Below are positions 54,123-61,894 of a stretch of DNA of 64,000 nt, piece by piece. The stretch spans positions 16,949-80,948 of the forward strand of contig NZ_RYDL01000011.1 of NCBI RefSeq assembly GCF_003968755.1, in the 5' to 3' direction. Origin of the DNA: Flavobacterium sp. RSP15. Lineage in GTDB: Bacteria > Bacteroidota > Bacteroidia > Flavobacteriales > Flavobacteriaceae. The notes under the pieces are model-generated. The model was not told where the DNA came from. It made no database searches and saw only the letters and a list, made by a program, of their open reading frames with translations. The position numbers and the translations under genes are program-made. The number at the start of each line of letters is the position of its first letter. Within the stretch, counting starts at the first letter, position 1.

Positions 54123-54142
54123 AATTTCAATGAACATTTAAA

Positions 54143-54171
54143 AAGAAAAAAGTAGTTTAAAACTACTTTTT
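54143..54171 (-). terminator. terminator overlapping the stop of the 30-residue gene
   Basis: Near-perfect palindrome of AAAAGTAGTTT and AAACTACTTTT. On the minus strand the left arm contains the TAG stop codon of the small gene and the right arm is followed by a T run. Confidence 0.75.
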
Positions 54172-54255
54172 CTTTTTGTGACGATTAGCTCTCGCTCTTT
54201 TTTTACGTTTGTGAGTTGCTACCTTATGTCTCTTTCTTTTTTTACCACTTGGCAT
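54163..54255 (-). CDS. 30-residue, extremely basic conserved protein
   Basis: An intact 30-codon gene. The product starts MPSGKKRKRHKVATHKRKK and continues RARANRHKKKK; 19 of its 30 residues are lysine, arginine or histidine. No membrane or signal segment. The composition is that of a ribosomal or other RNA-binding protein. I recall near-identical short proteins next to HU in other Bacteroidota, but cannot check this here. It starts 31 bp after the HU gene on the same strand, and a terminator covers its stop codon. Probable role: structural component of the ribosome or nucleoprotein; unproven. Confidence 0.72.
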   Translation of the reverse strand: MPSGKKRKRHKVATHKRKKRARANRHKKKK

Positions 54256-54285
54256 ATCTTATGATTTTATGATTAATTAATATTA

Positions 54286-54576
54286 TTATTTTGCTTCGTT
54301 ATTTATTTTCACCCCTTCAACAAAAACTTTTGCAGGTTTGAATGCAGGAATGTTGTGTGCAGGAATTTTTATTGTAGTATTTTTAGAAATGTTTCTTCCA
54401 GTTTTCTCTGCTCTGGTTTTCACTATAAAGCTTCCAAAACCTCTTAAATAAACATTGTCTCCAGTTTCTAATGAATTTTTTACTTCATTCATAAAAGTCT
54501 CTACAGTTGCCTGTACATCTCCCTTTTCAAGACCTAATTTTTCTGAAATTTTTGCTACGATATCTGCTTTCGTCAT
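54286..54576 (-). CDS. HU-type histone-like DNA-binding protein
   Basis: Nucleoid protein of 96 residues that bends and compacts DNA as a dimer. The N-terminal helices (MTKADIVAKISEKLGLEKGDVQATVETFM) and the beta-arm (GRNISKNTTIKIPAHNIPAFKP) match the HU/IHF family. Family members are near 90 residues, so it is slightly long at the C-terminus. Promoter with both elements lies upstream. It may share a transcript with the 30-residue gene 30 bp downstream. Confidence 0.94.
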   Translation of the reverse strand: MTKADIVAKISEKLGLEKGDVQATVETFMNEVKNSLETGDNVYLRGFGSFIVKTRAEKTGRNISKNTTIKIPAHNIPAFKPAKVFVEGVKINNEAK

Positions 54577-54618
54577 TTTCTTTCCTATTTATAATGTTGT
54601 ACTATTTTTTTGAGTTTG

Positions 54619-54650
54619 CAAATATAGGAATTTAAAAAACAATTATTCAA
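54619..54650 (-). promoter_or_regulatory. promoter of the HU gene
   Basis: On the minus strand TTG (54650-54648), 21-bp spacer, then TATATTTG (54626-54619). This fits the Bacteroidota promoter form. The start codon is 43 bp downstream. Confidence 0.75.
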
Positions 54651-54683
54651 GCTAATTCATTAAATTTTAATCACATAAACTTT

Positions 54684-54691
54684 TACTTTTG
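54684..54691 (+). promoter_or_regulatory. -7 promoter element of mutY (TACTTTTG)
   Basis: TAnnTTTG match 17 bp before ATG 54709. Confidence 0.55.
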
Positions 54692-54708
54692 TAGTCTAAT
54701 ATTTAAAA

Positions 54709-55746
54709 ATGAATTTTTATAACCTGCTGATAAAATGGTATTTACAAAATAAACGGGATTTGCCATGGCGAAACACTACGGATCCGTATCCTATTTGGCT
54801 CTCCGAAATCATGTTGCAGCAGACACGCGTTGCCCAAGGAATGCCTTATTTTATGTCTTTTACTACCGCTTTTCCTACTGTTTTTGATTTAGCAAAAGCT
54901 AATGAAGAGCATGTTTTGAAACTTTGGCAGGGATTAGGATATTATTCCAGAGCGCGAAATTTGCATAAAACGGCTCAATATGTGGCCTCAGATTTAGGGG
55001 GAAGTTTTCCGGATAACTATGCGGATTTACTAAAATTAAAAGGTATTGGGGAATATACCGCTGCGGCCATCGCTTCTTTTTCTTATAACGAAGCCGTTCC
55101 GGTTGTTGATGGAAATGTATTCCGAGTTTTATCGCGTTATTTCGATATAGATACAGATATTGCTCAGGCTTCTGCCAAAAAAAAATTCGCCGCTTTGGCA
55201 TTTGAACTGATGCCAAAAGATAACCCGGCAACCTTCAATCAAGCCATTATGGAATTTGGGGCTTTGCAATGTGTTCCTAAAAGTCCAAATTGCGGTATTT
55301 GTGTTTTTAACGAAAGTTGCGCTGCTTTGCAAAAAAACAAAGTTAATCAGTTGCCTGTTAAGACTAAAAAACTAAAAGTGAGAAGCCGTTACTTTAATTA
55401 TCTGGTTGTTGCAGATGAAAATGACAACACCATAATTCAAAAACGAACAGACAAAGGAATTTGGCACAATCTCTATGAATTTCCTTTGATAGAAACCGAA
55501 AAAGAGGAAGATTTTGATTGTGTTAGCGAAGCTATTCAAGCGGATTATTTTAAAGAAAATACTGTCGTAAGTATGTTAGAATACAACGAAAAAAGTATCC
55601 TTCATAAATTGTCACACCAGCATTTACATATTAAGTTTTGGAAAGTGAAAATTGAAGGAACAATTGAAAACGGAATTGACGTTGAAACTTTGAGAACTTT
55701 TCCTTTTCCAATTGTGATTCATAATTTTATTGAAAAGGATTTATAG
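54709..55746 (+). CDS. mutY: A/G-specific adenine DNA glycosylase
   Basis: Base-excision repair enzyme that removes adenine mispaired with 8-oxoguanine; 345 residues. Conserved: WLSEIMLQQTRVAQG with the catalytic glutamate, the helix-hairpin-helix LLKLKGIGEYTAAAI, the aspartate in PVVDGNVFRV, and the [4Fe-4S] cysteine set C..C..C..C in QCVPKSPNCGICVFNESC. The C-terminal NUDIX-like domain (about 225-345) checks for 8-oxoG. First of the series mutY-ssb-gldE-gldD, conserved in gliding flavobacteria. Confidence 0.95.
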   Translation: MNFYNLLIKWYLQNKRDLPWRNTTDPYPIWLSEIMLQQTRVAQGMPYFMSFTTAFPTVFDLAKANEEHVLKLWQGLGYYSRARNLHKTAQYVASDLGGSFPDNYADLLKLKGIGEYTAAAIASFSYNEAVPVVDGNVFRVLSRYFDIDTDIAQASAKKKFAALAFELMPKDNPATFNQAIMEFGALQCVPKSPNCGICVFNESCAALQKNKVNQLPVKTKKLKVRSRYFNYLVVADENDNTIIQKRTDKGIWHNLYEFPLIETEKEEDFDCVSEAIQADYFKENTVVSMLEYNEKSILHKLSHQHLHIKFWKVKIEGTIENGIDVETLRTFPFPIVIHNFIEKDL

Positions 55747-55762
55747 AGTTTCTAAAAAACTG

Positions 55763-55770
55763 TATCTTTG
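55763..55770 (+). promoter_or_regulatory. -7 promoter element of ssb (TATCTTTG)
   Basis: Perfect TAnnTTTG in the 44-bp spacer, 20 bp before ATG 55791. Suggests ssb can be transcribed apart from mutY. Confidence 0.6.
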
Positions 55771-55790
55771 ATTAAACACTAGATTCTAAA

Positions 55791-56231
55791 ATGAACGGAA
55801 CATTAAATAAGGTTATGCTAATTGGTTTTCTTGGCGACGACATCAAAATGCATTATTTTGATGGAGGCAATTGTATTGGAAGATTTCAGTTGGCCACAAA
55901 CGAGGTGTATATCAACAAAACCACTAATGAAAAAATCACTTCTACGGAGTGGCACAATTTAGTTGTTCGCAACAAAGCGGCAGAACTTTGTGAAAAATAC
56001 CTTTCTAAAGGCGATAAAATTTACGTGGAAGGACGCATTAAATCCCGTCAATGGCAGTCAGAGGATGGGAGTACTAAACACACCACTGAAATTCAGGTAA
56101 CCGAATTTACTTTTCTTTCAACTAAGAAAGACACTGGAAGTAATAAACAAATTCCTGTACCTGATGTCCCGAAAAACACTAATTTTGACACCGATAAGAA
56201 TGTCTTGCCTATAAACGACTTGCCATTTTGA
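55791..56231 (+). CDS. ssb: single-stranded DNA-binding protein
   Basis: Binds single-stranded DNA in replication and repair; 146 residues. The OB fold fills about 1-110 (NKVMLIGFLGDDIKMHYF, WHNLVVRNKAAELCEKYLSKGDKIYVEGRI, TEIQVTEFTFL). A disordered linker leads to the acidic protein-interaction tip ending INDLPF, the conserved SSB tail. Part of the mutY-ssb-gldE-gldD series. Confidence 0.94.
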   Translation: MNGTLNKVMLIGFLGDDIKMHYFDGGNCIGRFQLATNEVYINKTTNEKITSTEWHNLVVRNKAAELCEKYLSKGDKIYVEGRIKSRQWQSEDGSTKHTTEIQVTEFTFLSTKKDTGSNKQIPVPDVPKNTNFDTDKNVLPINDLPF

Positions 56232-56254
56232 GTGTTTAACTAATCCTTACCAAT

Positions 56255-57550
56255 TTGGACTCAGAGCCCAGTTTGCTTTTTGCTTACGCAATAGATACTA
56301 ATTTAGCATTTGGTTTTACAGTAATAATCATATTGCTGTTTTGTTCCGCATTAATTTCAGGTGCCGAAGTTGCCTTGTTTTCGTTGTCACAAAAAGAGAT
56401 TGATGAAACCATTCAGGAGAATGATGCTAAAGGAAAAATCATTGCCGCGCTTTTAGAAAAACCCAAAAAACTGCTGGCCACGCTTCTGGTTGCTAATAAT
56501 TTTGTCAACATAGCGATAGTAATATTGTTTTCATACGCTGGAAAAAGCATGTTTGCAGCGATAACCCAACCGGTATTGAAATTCATCTTGGAAGTATTGG
56601 TAGTTACTTTTTTGATTTTGCTCTTTGGAGAAGTCTTGCCTAAAGTATATGCCAGTCGAAATAATACCAAGTTTGCCAAACTTATTGCTTACCCTATTTT
56701 CTTTTTAGATAAGCTTTTGACGCCTATTAGTTTACCAATGCGTGCAGCAACGATTTATTTGCATAACAAATTAGGAAAACAAAAAACAAATTTTTCTGTT
56801 GATCAATTATCACAGGCTTTAGAGCTTACGGCTTCGGATGAAACATCTTCCGAAGAGCAAAAAATATTAGAAGGAATTGTGAGTTTTGGAAATACGGATA
56901 CCAGACAAGTAATGAGTCCGCGAATCGATATTTTTGCTTTAGAAATAGAAGAATCTTTTGCTGCTATTTGTCCCAAAATTATAGAAAAAGGATATTCCAG
57001 AATTCCGGTATATCGAGACAATATAGACCAGATAGAAGGCGTTTTGTTTGTCAAAGACTTGCTTCCGCATATTAATACAAATGAATTTGACTGGAAAACA
57101 TTGGTGCGAGAACCTTTTTTTGTCCCTGAAAACAAAAAGCTGGATAATTTGCTGAAAGATTTTCAGAACAAGAAAAGTCATTTAGCGATCGTGGTAGATG
57201 AATATGGAGGAACCTCAGGGTTAGTTTCTCTTGAGGATGTTATTGAAGAAATTGTTGGGGATATCAGCGATGAATTTGATGATGAACAGATTGTATTTTC
57301 TCAAATTGATGAAAAAAATTACCTTTTTGAAGGAAAAATAAACCTGAGAGATTTTTATCGGATTATTGATGTTGACGAAGAATTATTCGAAATTAAAAAA
57401 GGAGAAGCCGAAACATTAGCCGGATTTATTCTGGAAATTTTAGGCAATTTCCCTAAAAAAGATCAAAAAATTGTATTCGAAAACTGTCTGTTTACTATAG
57501 AAGCAGTGGATAAAAAACGAGTTAAACAGATAAAAGTAACGATTGAATAA
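56255..57550 (+). CDS. gldE: gliding motility-associated protein GldE
   Basis: Membrane protein of 431 residues related to CorC/HlyC transporters. Order: DUF21 membrane domain with about three spans (about 15-160; FTVIIILLFCSALISGAEVALFSL), paired CBS domains (about 210-335; MSPRIDIFALE, LAIVVDEYGGTSGLVSLEDVIEEIVG), and a C-terminal CorC_HlyC domain. In F. johnsoniae GldE works with GldD, whose gene follows. Translation starts at a TTG (56255) in the fit to family; no ATG is near. Spacing of 23 bp after ssb suggests shared transcription. Confidence 0.88.
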   Translation: MDSEPSLLFAYAIDTNLAFGFTVIIILLFCSALISGAEVALFSLSQKEIDETIQENDAKGKIIAALLEKPKKLLATLLVANNFVNIAIVILFSYAGKSMFAAITQPVLKFILEVLVVTFLILLFGEVLPKVYASRNNTKFAKLIAYPIFFLDKLLTPISLPMRAATIYLHNKLGKQKTNFSVDQLSQALELTASDETSSEEQKILEGIVSFGNTDTRQVMSPRIDIFALEIEESFAAICPKIIEKGYSRIPVYRDNIDQIEGVLFVKDLLPHINTNEFDWKTLVREPFFVPENKKLDNLLKDFQNKKSHLAIVVDEYGGTSGLVSLEDVIEEIVGDISDEFDDEQIVFSQIDEKNYLFEGKINLRDFYRIIDVDEELFEIKKGEAETLAGFILEILGNFPKKDQKIVFENCLFTIEAVDKKRVKQIKVTIE

Positions 57551-57630
57551 TCCTTCCATGGTCCTCTGCGAAGGAAAGAGAGCCATTGGAATACGTTTTC
57601 TTAAAATTTGTAAGATTAAAAAAAATAGAA

Positions 57631-58194
57631 ATGTTTAAAAAAACAATCCCTTTTCTGGTAATAGCACTAACGTCATTGTTGAGTTTTAGTTGCAAAGACG
57701 CCGTGATCCCAAAACCATCCGCTTATTTGCGGTTGGATTATCCGCAAGCCAGTTATATGAATTTTGAAAACGAATGTCCTTTTGTTTTCGATATGAATTC
57801 AGAGGCCGTTATCCAGAAAGAGCCCAATTGTGGTTTCACGATTACCTATCCAAAAATGAAAGCGACTATTTATCTCACCTATAAACCAGTCACTAAAAAC
57901 ATTAATGAACTGTTGCGGGATGCACAAAAATTGACTTATGAACACGTGATAAAAGCAGATGATATTCTGGAACAACCGTATTTGAATCCCGATAAAAAAG
58001 TGTACGGTATGTTTTATCAGGTAGAAGGAAATGCAGCAACGAATTCCCAGTTTTATGCTACGGACAGTACTAGTCATTTTTTGACGGGATCCGTTTATTT
58101 TTATGCGAAACCCAATTATGACTCGATTATGCCAGCGGCAAGTTATATCAAAAATGATATGCAGCGGCTAATGGAAACCTTGAAATGGAAATAA
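57631..58194 (+). CDS. gldD: gliding motility lipoprotein GldD
   Basis: Lipoprotein of 187 residues needed for gliding and T9SS stability in F. johnsoniae. The signal peptide ends in the lipobox LLSFSC with the lipidated cysteine at residue 21. Mature region PSAYLRLDYPQASYMNFENECPFVFDMN and VEGNAATNSQFYATDSTSHFLTGSVYF match GldD. I start at ATG 57631, which gives a normal lipoprotein signal; an in-frame ATG-less extension to 57586 does not fit. It follows gldE by 80 bp in the same direction. Confidence 0.92.
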   Translation: MFKKTIPFLVIALTSLLSFSCKDAVIPKPSAYLRLDYPQASYMNFENECPFVFDMNSEAVIQKEPNCGFTITYPKMKATIYLTYKPVTKNINELLRDAQKLTYEHVIKADDILEQPYLNPDKKVYGMFYQVEGNAATNSQFYATDSTSHFLTGSVYFYAKPNYDSIMPAASYIKNDMQRLMETLKWK

Positions 58195-58336
58195 CAACAA
58201 TAGTCATTTACCGGAATAGTACAAAATAAGCAAAACTCTTTTTAGAATAAATAAGGCTTTTAAGTTTAAATTAGCCTGTTAACACTAACTGTACGCTTTT
58301 TTTAATGACCTTCAACATCCTTGTGTGGTTCAAAAA

Positions 58337-58368
58337 AAACATCCCCGTAAAGAGAATGTTTTGTTGCG
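58337..58368 (-). terminator. possible terminator of the metal-binding lipoprotein gene
   Basis: AAAACAT and ATGTTTT arms around a 14-base loop downstream of the minus-strand gene, with T run on the minus strand. The stem is weak. The remaining spacer 58195-58386 shows nothing else. Confidence 0.4.
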
Positions 58369-58386
58369 ATAAAGGTAAAGTTTTAT

Positions 58387-58764
58387 TTAGGACTTCATTT
58401 TAGAAACCTTGTATGTTTTGCCATCAGCAGCGGCTTCAACGACTGTTGTCAATTTTTCTGGTGTTTGAACTGTTTTGTCAAAAGTTACAGTGGCCATTTT
58501 AGTATCAAAATCTACTGTTGCTTTTTGAACACCATCCTGTGCGGTTAGATCTTCTTGAATCGTTTTGGCGCAGCCTACAGCGCACGTCATTCCTTCTACA
58601 GAGAAACTCGCTGTTTGAAGATTAGCAGCTGCAATTTCCTTTTTAACTTTTGGAGCAGTTGTTTCAGCCGTTTCTTTTGAAGCTATGTCTGTTTCTTTTT
58701 CTTTGCAACCTACAAATAAAAGACTTGTAAGTACCAGTGTTGCGATTGATCTTTTGAAATTCAT
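58387..58764 (-). CDS. heavy-metal-associated domain lipoprotein
   Basis: Exported lipoprotein of 125 residues. Lipobox SLLFVGC with cysteine at residue 20, then a charged linker, then an HMA-type ferredoxin fold at about 50-120 (SFSVEGMTCAVGCAKTIQEDL, VQKATVDFDTKMATVTF). The metal loop reads MTCAVGC, so the cysteines are spaced C-x3-C rather than the usual C-x2-C. It could bind copper or another soft metal at the outer or inner membrane. No copper ATPase gene is adjacent. Confidence 0.82.
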   Translation of the reverse strand: MNFKRSIATLVLTSLLFVGCKEKETDIASKETAETTAPKVKKEIAAANLQTASFSVEGMTCAVGCAKTIQEDLTAQDGVQKATVDFDTKMATVTFDKTVQTPEKLTTVVEAAADGKTYKVSKMKS

Positions 58765-58872
58765 TATAATGTATATTTTGAAGATTAACTACTTTTTTAT
58801 GAATTACAAAATTAATTAAAAAAAGAAGGACTAATTCATAAAATAATTACAATTTTGGGCAAAATTATTTTT

Positions 58873-59739
58873 ATGGAATCGAAGCAGTTAAAATGGGTGT
58901 ATTTGTTGGTTCTTGCCTTGGTTTGGGGAAGTTCCTTTATACTGATAAAAAAAGGATTAATAGGTTTGACAGCGTTACAATTGGGATCGTTGCGAATTAT
59001 TTTTGCAGCTGTTTTTTTAATATTAATAGGGTTCAAAAGTTTGTCTAAAATCCCAGTATTTAAATGGAAATACATTGCTTTAACATCTTTATTCGGAACA
59101 TTTATACCCGCTTACTTGTTTGCAATTGCACAGACTGAAATTGATAGTTCCGTGAGTTCTATTTTGAATTCCCTGACCCCTTTGAATACGCTGATTCTTG
59201 GCGCTTTGGTTTTTGGATTGCAATTCAAAAGAAATCAGATTTTTGGAATTCTAATTGGTTTATTAGGAAGCGCCTTGTTGATTTTGAACGGCGCCATGCA
59301 TCATCCGGAACAAAATTATTATTATGCTATTTTGGTTTTAATAGCATCTATATGTTATGCGGTCAATGTCAATTTAATCAAAAAATATTTGCATGATTTG
59401 AGTCCGCTGAGTATTACTACCGGGAATTTTATGGTGCTGTTTGTTCCGGCATTCATTATCTTGTTTTTCTCCGGTTTTTTTGAAGTGGTACATGATGTGA
59501 AAGTGCAGGAATCAATTTTGTTTATAATGGTTTTAGGTGTGGTAGGAACTGGAATTGCGAATATTCTGTTCTTTAAATTGATCCAAATGTCATCGCCGGT
59601 TTTTGCTACTTCGGTAACGTATTTGATTCCCGTAGTTGCTTTTTGCTGGGGATTATTGGATAATGAAATGCTTACGCCAGTTCAGTTTTTTGGTGCGTTT
59701 ATTGTTTTAATCGGCGTGTATTTGTCGGCTAAGAAGTAG
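58873..59739 (+). CDS. EamA/DMT family transporter
   Basis: Inner-membrane transporter of 288 residues with ten predicted spans in two repeated halves (EamA domains at about 10-140 and 150-285). Typical motifs are LVWGSSFILIKKGL at the start and FKLIQMSSPVFATSVTYLIPVVAFCWG near the end. Probably exports small metabolites; the substrate is unknown. The start is ATG 58873, because the longer frame begins at a TTG without support. Ends at a strong terminator. Confidence 0.88.
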   Translation: MESKQLKWVYLLVLALVWGSSFILIKKGLIGLTALQLGSLRIIFAAVFLILIGFKSLSKIPVFKWKYIALTSLFGTFIPAYLFAIAQTEIDSSVSSILNSLTPLNTLILGALVFGLQFKRNQIFGILIGLLGSALLILNGAMHHPEQNYYYAILVLIASICYAVNVNLIKKYLHDLSPLSITTGNFMVLFVPAFIILFFSGFFEVVHDVKVQESILFIMVLGVVGTGIANILFFKLIQMSSPVFATSVTYLIPVVAFCWGLLDNEMLTPVQFFGAFIVLIGVYLSAKK

Positions 59740-59782
59740 TAGCTGTTCTTGATCAATTTGTGTTTAGGATCTTATTAAAAAC

Positions 59783-59820
59783 AATAAAGGCTGTCTAAAA
59801 ATAGACAGCCTTTATTTATT
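59783..59820. terminator. bidirectional terminator between the DMT transporter and M16 genes
   Basis: Perfect 15-bp stem AATAAAGGCTGTCTA/TAGACAGCCTTTATT with a 4-base loop, flanked by A and T runs. Serves the convergent genes. Confidence 0.9.
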
Positions 59821-59834
59821 TATTCAAGATTTGA

Positions 59835-61883
59835 TTATAAAAAATCAGCATCGGTAACACCTTCATTGATTTTTACATCAGACATTTTTATGTCTAATTC
59901 AAAACCTACATTCTGGATGATGTTAAAAGGAACTTTAACTCCTTTTACTTCTTTGTAATCTCCATAATTTGTAGTTTGAGTGATGCTTTGCCCACCTTGT
60001 TCAACAATTTTAGATTCGGCTAATTTTAAACCAGTAGTTACATCATAGAATAGTGTAGTTTTCCCGTTTTTAACAGCGTAAGCATCTTTTCCATTGATGG
60101 ACTCGATAGTTTCCAGCGTTAAACCTTGGTTTTTAGCAAGAGACAATTCTTCAAATGGTGTTGCAGTTGCTTTCATGTCCGCTAGCATTGTTCCTTCAAT
60201 ATTCTGACGTTGCCCTTGTTGCATTACGTAAGCTCCTTTTTCATTTACCACTTGTTTCATGATACTCATTGTGCCCATTGCTAGTTCAACCATCAATTTT
60301 CCTTTGGCATCAATTTTTGAGGTGAAGCTTAATGGAGAAGGCGCTTGCGGAATAGTTGTTGTCCCGTTCATTACAATTGTTTTTACAGCCAATGCTGCTT
60401 TTTCTCCGCCGATAGCTTTGATGTAATTATCAATAACGCTTTTTGCAGTAACTCCTGCTGGAACTGGTTTTTTTAATTCTGGTTTAGCTGTTGCATTTCC
60501 GTATTTATCGAAGTATGATACTGGAAACTTTAATTTTTCTAATCCAGAAGCTACATCCGCTGCTTTTCCTACAATAACAATTCTGCTATTATCAGCCAAG
60601 AAGTATTTATTAGCCACTCTCAAAATATCGTCAGCAGTTACAGCACTGATATTTTTAATGTAATTTTCATAAAAATCAGCTGGCAAGCTTTGCGTTTGGA
60701 TTCTTAAAGCGTAACCTGCTACCGTTTGTGGTTTTTCAATTTGCATTACAAATCGTCCAATGTATCCTGCTTTTACGCTAGCTAACATTTCATCAGTCAC
60801 TTTCTCAGTTCTGATTTTTTTGAATTCTTTGAAAATCTCAACAACAGTGCTGTCAGTTACTGCGTTACGAACTTGCGTAGAAGCATTAAACGTAGAAACG
60901 CGTTTGTCACCGTAAATGCTAGTTCTGGCACCATACGTCCATCCATGAGCTTCTCTTAAGTTCATATTAATGTAACTATTAAAGTCACCACCTAAAATTT
61001 GGTTCGCAACTAAGACAGCAAAATAATCCGGATCAGTCATTTTAAGATTTGACATATTTACCACAGCAACCTCTGATTGAACCGCATTTGGCATGTCAAT
61101 AAAGTTGATCTGTGTGGCGGAAACATCTATTGGATCGTTATAAGAGATCGATGGAGCAGCTGCTTTTTTCCATGAGCCAAAGAATTTCTCTACCATTTTT
61201 TTTGTTTCGCTGAATTTTACATCACCCACAATAATTAGGTAAGCGTTGCTTGGCACAAAATATGTTGTGTAGTTTGCTTTTACATCTGAAAGAGTTACGT
61301 TTTTCAAGGTAGCTTCGCTAACATATTCGCCTGCAGGATGGTTTTTTCCATAAGTCAAAACATCTACAACTCTTGCTGCTACTGCTGAAACGCTTTTTTC
61401 ATTGGCTTTCAAGCCTTCAATAAGTTTCGCTTTTTCTTTGTCAAATTCCTCTTGGGTGAAGTTTGGGTTTAATGCACCATCTGCCATTAGCTCTAAAACT
61501 CTCCCCGAATATTTAGATAAGGAACTTGCTGAAGCGCCATTAGAACTAAAATTGATGTTAGCGCCTAAGAAATCTACTTCTTCATTGAAAGCTGTTTTCG
61601 AAATTTTAGTGGTGCCGCTTCCGATTAATGTACTGGTCATGTCGGCAACCCCTTTTTTGTCGCCTTCAGCATACGGATCATTGTCTAAGGTAAGACTGAA
61701 TGCTACTCTAGGTAGTTTATGGTTTTCGACAACCATAACTTTTAATCCATTTTTTAATTCAAAAGTTAACGGTTTTCCGATTTTTATTGATGGAGCTGCC
61801 CCTGGTTTTGGCTGAGGTATGATTTGTCCTTGCATAATTAGGGTTACGAACAAGCTTGATAAAATTAATATTGATTTTTTCAT
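59835..61883 (-). CDS. M16-family protease-like subunit, no zinc motif, extra C-terminal domain
   Basis: Exported protein of 682 residues with signal peptide (about 1-20, ILSSLFVTLIMQGQ). Two M16 halves span about 35-460 (FELKNGLKVMVVENHKLPRVAFSL). At the place where the HxxEH zinc motif should be the sequence reads GVADMTSTLIGSGT, so it cannot bind catalytic zinc. The R/Y-type docking residues of the second half are largely kept. A further domain of about 220 residues (from about 480, VIDNYIKAIGGEKAALAVKTI) resembles LolA-like outer-membrane carrier folds. It probably forms a heterodimer with the active M16 protein encoded 11 bp upstream. Confidence 0.85.
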   Translation of the reverse strand: MKKSILILSSLFVTLIMQGQIIPQPKPGAAPSIKIGKPLTFELKNGLKVMVVENHKLPRVAFSLTLDNDPYAEGDKKGVADMTSTLIGSGTTKISKTAFNEEVDFLGANINFSSNGASASSLSKYSGRVLELMADGALNPNFTQEEFDKEKAKLIEGLKANEKSVSAVAARVVDVLTYGKNHPAGEYVSEATLKNVTLSDVKANYTTYFVPSNAYLIIVGDVKFSETKKMVEKFFGSWKKAAAPSISYNDPIDVSATQINFIDMPNAVQSEVAVVNMSNLKMTDPDYFAVLVANQILGGDFNSYINMNLREAHGWTYGARTSIYGDKRVSTFNASTQVRNAVTDSTVVEIFKEFKKIRTEKVTDEMLASVKAGYIGRFVMQIEKPQTVAGYALRIQTQSLPADFYENYIKNISAVTADDILRVANKYFLADNSRIVIVGKAADVASGLEKLKFPVSYFDKYGNATAKPELKKPVPAGVTAKSVIDNYIKAIGGEKAALAVKTIVMNGTTTIPQAPSPLSFTSKIDAKGKLMVELAMGTMSIMKQVVNEKGAYVMQQGQRQNIEGTMLADMKATATPFEELSLAKNQGLTLETIESINGKDAYAVKNGKTTLFYDVTTGLKLAESKIVEQGGQSITQTTNYGDYKEVKGVKVPFNIIQNVGFELDIKMSDVKINEGVTDADFL

Positions 61884-61894
61884 AATGATGTATC

